A DNA stretch of 60,689 bases. It comes from a virus. The notes beneath the pieces are model-generated. The model worked only from the letters and a program-made list of their open reading frames with translations. It searched no databases and was not told the origin of the DNA. The translations under genes were made by a program, and so were the position numbers. Below, in pieces: positions 41,659 to 48,549 of this stretch. Every line of letters starts with the position of its first letter. Within the stretch, counting starts at the first letter, position 1. The stretch spans positions 64,001 through 124,689 of IMG/VR virus record IMGVR_UViG_3300042922_000286. One strand, 5' to 3'.

Positions 41659-42072
41659 ATGACCGACATATCAGCAAGAAGGGTTGAGCTTGAACAAAAA
41701 TTAAAAGAAGCTGAACTCGAATACCGAAAGGCTGAGAACGTCAGGAATAACACGAAGCATCAGCTAGAGAGACTGCAAAGGGAGTGCAAGCATGAGAACG
41801 CTGTAATACAGCATGGGTGGCAGGGAGGCGGTATCTATTACTGTAACTGTTCTTGCCCCGATTGTGGCAGAAGGGGTAGCAGGTATATCCCGCAATACCA
41901 CATGCACATGAACAACGAATGGTACAAAAACCCACAGCACCGTATAACCCTAGAACAGGCTGTTGAGATCGGCAGGAAAATAGGCGATAGGTTATTCGAC
42001 AGTCAGTACTGGTGGGGCGAAGTAGAGGATTACGATAAACTCACCAAAGATACAAGCAAAGGGTGGGTATGA
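41659..42072 (+). CDS. Coiled-coil plus zinc-ribbon protein (137 aa)
   Basis: Residues 5-45 form a coiled coil (RRVELEQKLKEAELEYRKAE). A Cys cluster follows (CKHE then CNCSCPDCGRRG), a likely zinc ribbon, then a helical tail. Such proteins often act as adaptors on host RNA polymerase or nucleases, but the target is unknown. Confidence 0.6.
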   Translation: MTDISARRVELEQKLKEAELEYRKAENVRNNTKHQLERLQRECKHENAVIQHGWQGGGIYYCNCSCPDCGRRGSRYIPQYHMHMNNEWYKNPQHRITLEQAVEIGRKIGDRLFDSQYWWGEVEDYDKLTKDTSKGWV

Positions 42073-42578
42073 ATATGAAATTCGCAATCAAAATTCTAGA
42101 ACGCAAGAAGGAAGAGTATGAAACGCTGCTTGATATCATTACCAACCGACTCAACGCGGGCAATAAGGTACTTCGAAATCAATCTGAGGTAAACACGGCT
42201 AAGAAAGCAAAAGCACATTATGAAGAGTGCCTTGCCGAACTCGACGCGGCAATTAAACTATTAGGGGATGACGGTATGAGTTATAGACCAGTAAGTAATG
42301 CTGAACGGGAAAAGAAAATTGCAGAGATACGGGAACGTCTCGAAACTGAATTTTACGTTTTTATCGATAGGGGACAGTACGGTAACGATTACTTGGAACT
42401 ACGAGAAGCGCAGGAGGATGTCTCCTTCCTCCAATCCGAACTCGATCGGCTCCAATCCATACAGCAGGAAAGGGATAAGCTGATCGAGGCTGCAATCAGT
42501 GACATACGTACTCCGATGGCGTATAAAAGGCTTTGCCAAACGCTGAAGGAAATCGGAGCAGGGGAGGATAAATTGTGA
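42069..42578 (+). CDS. Coiled-coil protein (169 aa)
   Basis: A 169-residue protein that is almost entirely helical, with heptad-like stretches such as KILERKKEEYETLLDIITNR and DVSFLQSELDRLQSIQQERD. It overlaps its neighbours by 4 nt on both sides. Probably a dimeric scaffold or adaptor; function unknown. Confidence 0.6.
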   Translation: MNMKFAIKILERKKEEYETLLDIITNRLNAGNKVLRNQSEVNTAKKAKAHYEECLAELDAAIKLLGDDGMSYRPVSNAEREKKIAEIRERLETEFYVFIDRGQYGNDYLELREAQEDVSFLQSELDRLQSIQQERDKLIEAAISDIRTPMAYKRLCQTLKEIGAGEDKL

Positions 42579-43321
42579 AAGTAATCGAATATACTACCCG
42601 CCGCGAGATTCATACGGTACCTATTGTAGGGGACTATGTTGCTTATAAAGAACTAGTATACGTGGATGGTAATAAGACCGCCGAGCGTGAAGGGGTTACA
42701 GCAGCCTTTATTATTGAGGGCATCGCAGGCACAGAAGGTATAACTGCTATTAACACAATTCTTAGCAGTGTCAACAAAGAGATTAAAGGAAGATATGTAC
42801 TTTTCCGACACGGAGCGCGTGAGGTAGTTGCCCGATATCCGTATGGGTGGGAGGAATTATCCAAAGGTATATCCGAGCTTCGTGTTGATAAACCTTATAC
42901 CTATGTTACGGAAAATGGTATGCATGACGTGGAAATGCTCTGTTACTGTAGCTACGACGGCAACCTGTATGACATGGCAAAGGTTGTTCAGCCCCGGGCG
43001 TACCACTTCACCCACATCGACGGTCAGATGAATAATCAATGCTACGATCTTGGAGAGGTCGTCCGTGTTTTAGAGAAACGGGACGACATTATTTGGCATG
43101 ACGGACGCCGCTCTTTTGAGAAGTGGGGCCAAGAAGATTCCAAGATACAGCGTATACCTCTCTACAACGCCGATGAAGATCGGACTCACTGTCTTGATTT
43201 CATCTGGTGTCCGAAGGAAGAAGATTTCGCCAAGGTGCGGGAGGACATAATAAAGGACTCCCTCATTCGCTACGCTGCAATAGCCAAGAAAGTGTTCGGA
43301 CTGACAAAGAAGACTGAATAA
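42575..43321 (+). CDS. Hypothetical protein (248 aa)
   Basis: Starts with GTG after GGGGAGGATAAATT. The N-terminal part is alternating beta/alpha (GVTAAFIIEGIAGTEGITAI), and the C-terminal part is a helix ending KKVFGLTKKTE. It has a Cys-His segment near residue 208 (RTHCLDFIW). No family recognised. Confidence 0.55.
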   Translation: MKVIEYTTRREIHTVPIVGDYVAYKELVYVDGNKTAEREGVTAAFIIEGIAGTEGITAINTILSSVNKEIKGRYVLFRHGAREVVARYPYGWEELSKGISELRVDKPYTYVTENGMHDVEMLCYCSYDGNLYDMAKVVQPRAYHFTHIDGQMNNQCYDLGEVVRVLEKRDDIIWHDGRRSFEKWGQEDSKIQRIPLYNADEDRTHCLDFIWCPKEEDFAKVREDIIKDSLIRYAAIAKKVFGLTKKTE

Positions 43322-43333
43322 CGGAGGTTTATT

Positions 43334-43474
43334 ATGACTACGTGGGTAAGAATTGTATTCAAAGATGGCGGCCAGGCTCGAACAGGTATCCGTACTCTGT
43401 CCGATGTTGAAGTGTACTTAAGCAAAATTGGGTTTACGATGCAACAGGTTCGTACAATTCATTTCGAGGGGTGA
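43334..43474 (+). CDS. Small hypothetical protein (46 aa)
   Basis: A short frame after ACGGAGGTTTATT: MTTWVRIVFKDGGQARTG, then a helix and FEG at the end. A perfect ribosome binding site and exact fit into the gene array support it. Function unknown. Confidence 0.6.
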   Translation: MTTWVRIVFKDGGQARTGIRTLSDVEVYLSKIGFTMQQVRTIHFEG

Positions 43475-43481
43475 TGTTCTA

Positions 43482-43778
43482 ATGGAAGCTGACAAGCAAA
43501 TTATTAAGGATTTTGAACATAACGGCAAGCGTGTGGAGGTTAAAGTATCCTATAATAGAGGGGATTGGGGCGGCAAGCGCGGGTATTACGTAGGTGTTCA
43601 ACCGTATGAGGTGGAAGAACATCCGGGGTACAAAACTCGCGTAACGATAGGTTTTTCGGGAGTGAAAATATGTCTACTGGAAGTTGCACGGAAGTCCGCG
43701 AAGAGACTGCAAGAAGCCGTGGAAATGGTTAACGATGAAATGATCGAATCCATGCTTGCTCAATGCAAATTCAATTAA
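43482..43778 (+). CDS. Hypothetical protein (98 aa)
   Basis: The ATG at 43482 follows GAGGGGTGATGTTCTA. Beta-rich start (VEVKVSYNRGDWGGKRGYYV), helical end. Function unknown. Confidence 0.6.
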   Translation: MEADKQIIKDFEHNGKRVEVKVSYNRGDWGGKRGYYVGVQPYEVEEHPGYKTRVTIGFSGVKICLLEVARKSAKRLQEAVEMVNDEMIESMLAQCKFN

Positions 43779-43793
43779 GGAGAGTGGGACAAA

Positions 43794-43988
43794 ATGCCGA
43801 AATTTTTAGTAGAGCAGTACGAATTATATGTGACGTCGTACAAAGTGGAAGCTGATACCGAAGAAGAGGCGAAAGAGCTTTTTCTTAAACACGGATCATC
43901 TAACTTTGAGCTATATGTTGAAGAGTACGTGGAACCTGTTCAACATAACGGAAATTCGATTAGAAACGTTGTTAAATTAGGTAAATAG
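43794..43988 (+). CDS. Small hypothetical protein (64 aa)
   Basis: A 64-residue protein with a strand-helix-strand layout (YELYVTSYKVEADTEEEAKE), reminiscent of small phage proteins that bind other proteins. The pseudoknot leader copy 2 starts directly after it. Confidence 0.6.
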   Translation: MPKFLVEQYELYVTSYKVEADTEEEAKELFLKHGSSNFELYVEEYVEPVQHNGNSIRNVVKLGK

Positions 43989-43990
43989 CT

Positions 43991-44039
43991 GCTAGGGCAT
44001 CTAACTTTGGTTGGGTGCCTTATGGAGCCTATTTACTCC
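43991..44039 (+). promoter_or_regulatory. Pseudoknot leader RNA element, copy 2 (before GNAT gene)
   Basis: TAGG (43993-43996) with CCTA (44028-44031) and GGAG (44024-44027) with CTCC (44036-44039) give the same H-type pseudoknot as at 34821. The enclosed 9-bp hairpin (GCATCTAAC with GTTGGGTGC) differs from copy 1 by several base-pair-preserving changes. The ATATGGAGCC-like core is nearly identical in both copies. Confidence 0.65.
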
Positions 44040-44063
44040 AATACTATAGAAGGAAGGGATCGC

Positions 44064-44519
44064 ATGAAGTGGACACCAGAAATGCCACAAGAGCAGGTGG
44101 ATGAACTTCAAGCCGCCCGCGACAAGGGTTTTGGCGAATGGGTTAACGAAACACGGTCTGGTAGCCCGATAATCAACGAGATGAAATTCAATAGAGGGTT
44201 CGCTTACCTTCACCCGTTTCTAGTCTGTAATGTAGGTCAGTTCGAGTTATCGATTCACGACGATCGCAAGCATGTTCATCTCGCCTACATTGGAGTTAAC
44301 GAGGACTTGCGGCAGCAAGGGTATGGTACCGAAATGATGAATATTCTACTGTCCGCTGCTGACCAGTATGGGTACACAGTTGACCTCGATATTACACCAA
44401 AATTCAGGGTCGGCTGGCGGGTACTGAACGCCTTCTACAAGAAGTTCGGATTCGCTCCCGTTAAAGGCCGCGGCAAGGACTACAGAAGACGCGAACCTAA
44501 CAAACCACAGGAGGAATAG
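44064..44519 (+). CDS. GNAT family N-acetyltransferase
   Basis: A 151-residue protein. Motif A of the GNAT fold is visible as EDLRQQGYGTEMMNILLSA, with the RxxGxG-type acetyl-CoA loop; AYIGVNEDL before it is the preceding strand. The C-terminus is basic (KGRGKDYRRREPNKP). The ATG at 44064 has GAAGGAAGGG upstream; the frame before it is the pseudoknot leader. The substrate is unknown, but the shared leader type links its control to amidoligase 2. Confidence 0.8.
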   Translation: MKWTPEMPQEQVDELQAARDKGFGEWVNETRSGSPIINEMKFNRGFAYLHPFLVCNVGQFELSIHDDRKHVHLAYIGVNEDLRQQGYGTEMMNILLSAADQYGYTVDLDITPKFRVGWRVLNAFYKKFGFAPVKGRGKDYRRREPNKPQEE

Positions 44520-44521
44520 GT

Positions 44522-45166
44522 ATGGACGTTAAAGCGAAGGTTGTTACTTATCAAGGTATGACTGCCATGGTTAACCCGAAGAATCCCGGGTTCAACAATT
44601 ATACCAAAAGAAACAACAAGTACATTGAGGTACACGCCATCATTAGCGATGGTACAAAAGCTTGGCGGGAGAAGTTTAAAGTATCCTTCCTATCTAAGGC
44701 TGAGGAACAGATCAAGGAAGTCATCCAGTTCTTCAATGACACCCGCCGCCTCGAACCCCCTATAGAAAAAGAACGGTTCTTCGTGGAAATGTACATAGAG
44801 GATGAGGAAGTAGCAAGGTACGAGGATGACAAGGGTATGTCGGGATGGCTTGATCCTGACGGAGTGTTTCACCCTTGCGGATTCGGGCAGCATGTGGACT
44901 ACGCTCTAGAAATCATAAATAAAGACGCGGATTTCTTTACCCCGGTTCATAGCGATGAGATGGAGGATTTGGCTCAAAACAGTCACATCCCTATGTCAGT
45001 AGTAGGACAATCCACAGGATCATTTGTCAGCATTCTTGGACAAATCACGCCGCCGCAAGTGGATTGGTTTAATCGCTTCTTCTTTAAACTCTGCCCACGG
45101 ACACAGCGACAAAAAGTAATTAGCGCGGCAGAGAAGCAAGGCATCAAACTCAAATACGAATGGTGA
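44522..45166 (+). CDS. Hypothetical protein (214 aa)
   Basis: Starts 2 nt after the GNAT gene. The C-terminal half is helical (GQITPPQVDWFNRFFFKLCP, RQKVISAAEKQGIKLKYEW). The middle has an acidic stretch (EMYIEDEEVARYEDDKGMSG). No family recognised; probably cotranscribed with the GNAT gene. Confidence 0.55.
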   Translation: MDVKAKVVTYQGMTAMVNPKNPGFNNYTKRNNKYIEVHAIISDGTKAWREKFKVSFLSKAEEQIKEVIQFFNDTRRLEPPIEKERFFVEMYIEDEEVARYEDDKGMSGWLDPDGVFHPCGFGQHVDYALEIINKDADFFTPVHSDEMEDLAQNSHIPMSVVGQSTGSFVSILGQITPPQVDWFNRFFFKLCPRTQRQKVISAAEKQGIKLKYEW

Positions 45167-45179
45167 GGGGGAATCATAC

Positions 45180-45911
45180 ATGAGTAAGAATATTTGGCTT
45201 TCACCTACGGCTAAGACAGTAGCAATAGCTAATGGTAACACTTACAGGGCGGCGCTCTACATTTTCGAATTGGATCGGGAACTGTTCAATAAAAAGGCAA
45301 AAGCTTCCGTTGAGAGAGGGGAAGTGATAGGGTTCGAGAGCTTCCTTTTGGAAAAGGGGTACGCTTTATTCACCGATAACGAAACAGTCCTCCCTGCTTC
45401 CCTAACTAATGCTCAAATTGTTTATGTGCAAGCAGGGATACATGGGTTCAGCAAGGAACAGCAGAACGTACTTATCGGAAAAGGGTACATAACCGCGGAG
45501 CAGGTGTCCGACAGGTCCGTTAGGTATTATAGCAATATTCTTAACAGTATCGCTGCAAAGTACGAACAGTTGATATCTGATACACACGGTAATACACATG
45601 ACTTTAATCGCGACCACTCCAACATTGAGTACGCTATTAACCGACTGAATGTGGGATGTGCCATGGAGAAAGGGGAGGAACGGGACAAGCTTATCAAAAG
45701 CAGCATTTCGCACTTGAGGGCGCTACTGCCACAGTTCCAGTTATTTGCAGAAGGGGAAATCGAACCGATTCGCGTCCATGAGCGTCTCGTTAAGATGAAC
45801 CAATTGGAGAAAGAAGGTAAGCTGCGAGGCTATATGAAAGCGAAGCGTGACAACATGTTGCGTATCCTCGGAATGGAGGCGCCCAATGAAGTCAACGTGG
45901 GTGATTATTGA
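45180..45911 (+). CDS. Hypothetical protein (243 aa), just before HPr-like gene
   Basis: A 243-residue protein, largely helical in its second half (KGEERDKLIKSSISHLRALL; ERLVKMNQLEKEGKLRGYMK). It overlaps the HPr-like gene by 26 nt, so the two are translated together. No function recognised. Confidence 0.55.
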   Translation: MSKNIWLSPTAKTVAIANGNTYRAALYIFELDRELFNKKAKASVERGEVIGFESFLLEKGYALFTDNETVLPASLTNAQIVYVQAGIHGFSKEQQNVLIGKGYITAEQVSDRSVRYYSNILNSIAAKYEQLISDTHGNTHDFNRDHSNIEYAINRLNVGCAMEKGEERDKLIKSSISHLRALLPQFQLFAEGEIEPIRVHERLVKMNQLEKEGKLRGYMKAKRDNMLRILGMEAPNEVNVGDY

Positions 45912-46155
45912 TAACGAACGGGGGCTTCACGCTACCCCCGCCTGTATGTTGGCACAAACAGCCATGCAGTTCAAATCCCGCATTGCTATCACATTTAATG
46001 ACCGTGTTATAAATGGCAAGTCACTTGTCCATGTGGTATCTCTCGGGGCAAAGAAAGGCGACAAGCTTGGGTTTTCTGTACATGGTGATGACGAAGAAAA
46101 AGCCCTCGCCGCCCTTGTCGATCTAATCAAGGTGAGAAATTTCGATGGGGAGTAG
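45886..46155 (+). CDS. HPr-like phosphocarrier
   Basis: An 89-residue protein aligned to HPr without gaps at the key sites: His15 in RGLHATPACMLAQTA, the EI phosphorylation residue, and Ser46 in NGKSLVHVVSLGAKKGD, the HPr kinase target. Arg17, which normally helps the His15 reaction, is Thr here. HPr relays phosphate in the sugar PTS, and Ser46-P HPr or Crh signals catabolite control with CcpA. A phage-carried copy could compete for HPr kinase or CcpA and change host carbon control. The ATG follows ATGGAGGCG. Function is inferred from the family. Confidence 0.85.
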   Translation: MKSTWVIIDNERGLHATPACMLAQTAMQFKSRIAITFNDRVINGKSLVHVVSLGAKKGDKLGFSVHGDDEEKALAALVDLIKVRNFDGE

Positions 46156-46226
46156 GGCGGTAGGTAATAATAGTAAAAATAAAACCGTTGAGATTAGCTG
46201 AGACGAGCCGAGGGTAGGTGATACTT

Positions 46227-46388
46227 ATGGTAAGAATCTTACTGAGAAAGTTGCAGAGTAAAGAGGACAAGTGGGTAGAATGTCGGTGTCCTGTCTGCAA
46301 TACTCTTCTGTTCGAGAGAAGTGAAAGATTTAAGAAGAACTCGGTCAGAATGAAGTGTCGGAAATGTAAGTCCATGCTGACTCTGTGA
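46227..46388 (+). CDS. Com-like zinc-finger protein (53 aa)
   Basis: A 53-residue protein with CRCPVCNTLLFER and MKCRKCKSMLTL, the four-Cys layout of the Mu Com family, whose members bind mRNA or DNA. In phage Mu, Com activates translation of the DNA modification gene mom. Here no mom homologue is recognised nearby. The start follows GTAGGTGATACTT. Confidence 0.65.
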   Translation: MVRILLRKLQSKEDKWVECRCPVCNTLLFERSERFKKNSVRMKCRKCKSMLTL

Positions 46389-46408
46389 CTGACCCCTGTA
46401 ACTTTTTG

Positions 46409-46438
46409 TTGACAGCCAAAAAAGCTAGGTGATATCAT
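46409..46438 (+). promoter_or_regulatory. Sigma-A promoter (TTGACA-N18-TATCAT)
   Basis: A consensus -35 box and a good -10 box are 18 bp apart, in the gap before the gene at 46533. The promoter of parM uses the same TATCAT -10 and 18-bp spacer, suggesting common control. Confidence 0.75.
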
Positions 46439-46532
46439 GTGATTTGAGGATTGACTGTTATCCAACCTAGATGAGGTGCTCATTCATGTAGCGGTTAACT
46501 CCTACACTAGTCATAGCAGAGGAAGATGCCGA

Positions 46533-46799
46533 ATGAGATACTCACCAAAACAAATAGAGGCTGTCACAAAAGAATTACAGAACAGGTTCGTAGCAGGTGA
46601 GGTCAAAAACTACGAGATCGTAGTCACTCTGATCGCTATGAGTGAGGCAGGTAGAATTTCTCAAACTGACATCAAGGACATGCTGTACAACGTGTTCTTT
46701 GGTAACCCAAAAGGTATTACTCGGGCGCTTGAGGTCGCCAAAGATATTATCGACAAAGACCTGATTGATACCATTGTGAAGGAAGTAAATCATGGCTAA
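46533..46799 (+). CDS. Small helical protein (88 aa)
   Basis: The first gene after a strong promoter. It is helical throughout (SPKQIEAVTKELQNRFVAGE; GRISQTDIKDMLYNVFFGNP), possibly a small DNA- or protein-binding factor. AGAGGAAG lies before the ATG. It ends at a hairpin. Function unknown. Confidence 0.6.
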   Translation: MRYSPKQIEAVTKELQNRFVAGEVKNYEIVVTLIAMSEAGRISQTDIKDMLYNVFFGNPKGITRALEVAKDIIDKDLIDTIVKEVNHG

Positions 46800-46807
46800 A
46801 ACACCCG

Positions 46808-46840
46808 ACCCGCCCCGCCTAACCGGGGGCGGGTAATTTT
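46808..46840 (+). terminator. GC-rich hairpin with weak T-run
   Basis: ACCCGCCCC and GGGGCGGGT form a perfect 9-bp stem, followed by AATTTT. It probably attenuates rather than fully stops transcription. Confidence 0.65.
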
Positions 46841-46916
46841 GTAAATTGGGGCAAGGCGCATGTCGAGGTGTCCCATTTATCTGAGAAAACCTGAGGACCA
46901 AAGGGGAGGAACACAA

Positions 46917-47159
46917 ATGAGCGCAGAGAATCTGAAAGCACACCACAACAAGCTTACATTACAAATGAAGGACGCTATTAGGCAGGCCCAAGAAGCAAGC
47001 AGCCTGATTAGCCGCCACCTTAACGACCCCGACATCTACGATCTCAACAATGTTGAGTCGCTTATTACCGCCCTGCAACGGCACGTCAGCGATATACGGG
47101 CGAAACAGAACTTCATATTCGGGATCGAGTTGGCCCGCGGGGAATTGAAGGAGGAATGA
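46917..47159 (+). CDS. Small helical protein (80 aa)
   Basis: Starts at the ATG after GGGGAGGAACACAA. The product is helical and Gln/Leu-rich (KLTLQMKDAIRQAQEASSLI). It overlaps the next gene at its stop codon. Function unknown. Confidence 0.6.
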   Translation: MSAENLKAHHNKLTLQMKDAIRQAQEASSLISRHLNDPDIYDLNNVESLITALQRHVSDIRAKQNFIFGIELARGELKEE

Positions 47160-47161
47160 CC

Positions 47162-47947
47162 ATGAACACTGAGGGGAGAGGTATGAACCACACTGTTCAA
47201 TATCTTCTCAAGTACGTTAAAAATGGTGTTGTGGCCACTAGTACTCTCAAGCAAATGAATATGCCTCTATTTAAGCTGCTGGAAGCCAATTTCGACAACC
47301 TGTCCCAAACTCTTAGAATAGACTATGGGGTGCTCGTCCTTCGAGACGATCTCCCCGTCCTTCGCGAGGACAACCAAGTAGCTTTGTGGCTCAGACATCA
47401 TTACGGGAAGGATTTTAAGCTCCGCGCCACCGACAAGGATACCTACAATATGATCTATTACAGGGCTAGAAAGCAGGACTTGACGGTCAATCAATATTTA
47501 GAATCACTAGGATTCAAACCGACAGACGATCATGACTTTATTCACCTGATCGACAAGCAGAAGTACTCTGTGCGAGAGGTATCTGCTATGACCGGGGTCC
47601 CGAAGTCCACTGTTCATCGGAAATATAAACAACAAAAAGAAGAGGAAGAAGAAAGGAGCAGCGCGGTGTTGGTTAGTAAGTTTAGCTGTGGTGAACTGCT
47701 TATCGAAGTCATCACAAATAAAGACACAAAGCGCAGGTTCATTGCTATCTTTGAGGGGACTGAGGAACTCTGTTCAAAGTCAGATCACCTGAAACTATTA
47801 TCGCACCGCCAACATGCGGCAGAGATGCTTCGGTACTTTATGACAAGTGACGAGCTTACACCTGAACAACGTCAACGGCTGTCCGATCTTGCTGAATACA
47901 CGGGCAAGAGGTTTGAAGCCCAATTCATAATGGAGGAATTGAAATGA
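47162..47947 (+). CDS. Helix-turn-helix regulator-like protein (261 aa)
   Basis: Residues about 137-160 form a clear helix-turn-helix (KYSVREVSAMTGVPKSTVHR), followed by a Lys/Glu-rich linker and a C-terminal mixed domain with EQRQRLSDLAEYTGKRFEAQ. The N-terminal half is helical (RIDYGVLVLRDDLPVLREDN, YRARKQDLTVNQYLES). The style is that of phage transcription regulators. The ATG at 47162 is 8 nt after GGAGG. The target is unknown; the 15-bp operator is a candidate. Confidence 0.6.
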   Translation: MNTEGRGMNHTVQYLLKYVKNGVVATSTLKQMNMPLFKLLEANFDNLSQTLRIDYGVLVLRDDLPVLREDNQVALWLRHHYGKDFKLRATDKDTYNMIYYRARKQDLTVNQYLESLGFKPTDDHDFIHLIDKQKYSVREVSAMTGVPKSTVHRKYKQQKEEEEERSSAVLVSKFSCGELLIEVITNKDTKRRFIAIFEGTEELCSKSDHLKLLSHRQHAAEMLRYFMTSDELTPEQRQRLSDLAEYTGKRFEAQFIMEELK

Positions 47948-48501
47948 CACAGGACTTTACTGTAGTTGAGGTAGGTAAGCCGTACACTATGTTCAACATC
48001 GGTAATCTAAGGGGCGTTGATTCAGGAATGGTTTTTGAAGCCCTGCCCGAAAACTCAGGTTACGCCATAAATATTTACTTGTCCAATCTCACAGAGTTAG
48101 AAGCAGCCTTAATTAGTGAAGCACCTATCTCTGTTAGGGTATTGCGTGATACTCCATCCCTGATCATGCCTACTGTTCGAATAGGTAACAGCCCCTTGTT
48201 GTTCGAGGTAGTCTTCGATCCCACCCTCTATCCAGATAAAAGAGCAATGCAGTTGGTGCTTGACAATAATAGGATACAGATAGTGGGTGTCGATAGTAAT
48301 ACCAACATAGTTAAGGCTTTACGATTGGTTTCTATGCCTAACCGTTTGCGAGAAATGCTCATGTCAGCGTGGAGTAAAGCCCTAGATGAGGAAGGATTCT
48401 CTACTAAGTTTGCTCGATGGTCTGCGGACTTGGCCAGTAGGTACTCGCTCATCGATCTGTGGGAACGATCCGTGTATGTTGGTAAATTAGGGGAACGCTA
48501 A
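47944..48501 (+). CDS. Hypothetical protein (185 aa)
   Basis: Overlaps the regulator-like gene by 4 nt. The N-terminal half is beta-like (SLIMPTVRIGNSPLLFEVVF), the C-terminal half helical (RLREMLMSAWSKALDEEGFS). It precedes the SNF2 gene. Function unknown. Confidence 0.55.
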   Translation: MTQDFTVVEVGKPYTMFNIGNLRGVDSGMVFEALPENSGYAINIYLSNLTELEAALISEAPISVRVLRDTPSLIMPTVRIGNSPLLFEVVFDPTLYPDKRAMQLVLDNNRIQIVGVDSNTNIVKALRLVSMPNRLREMLMSAWSKALDEEGFSTKFARWSADLASRYSLIDLWERSVYVGKLGER

Positions 48502-48549
48502 TTAAACTTATTTAGCCCGCCTCCGTATAGCTAAACTAGAGGTGATGAT

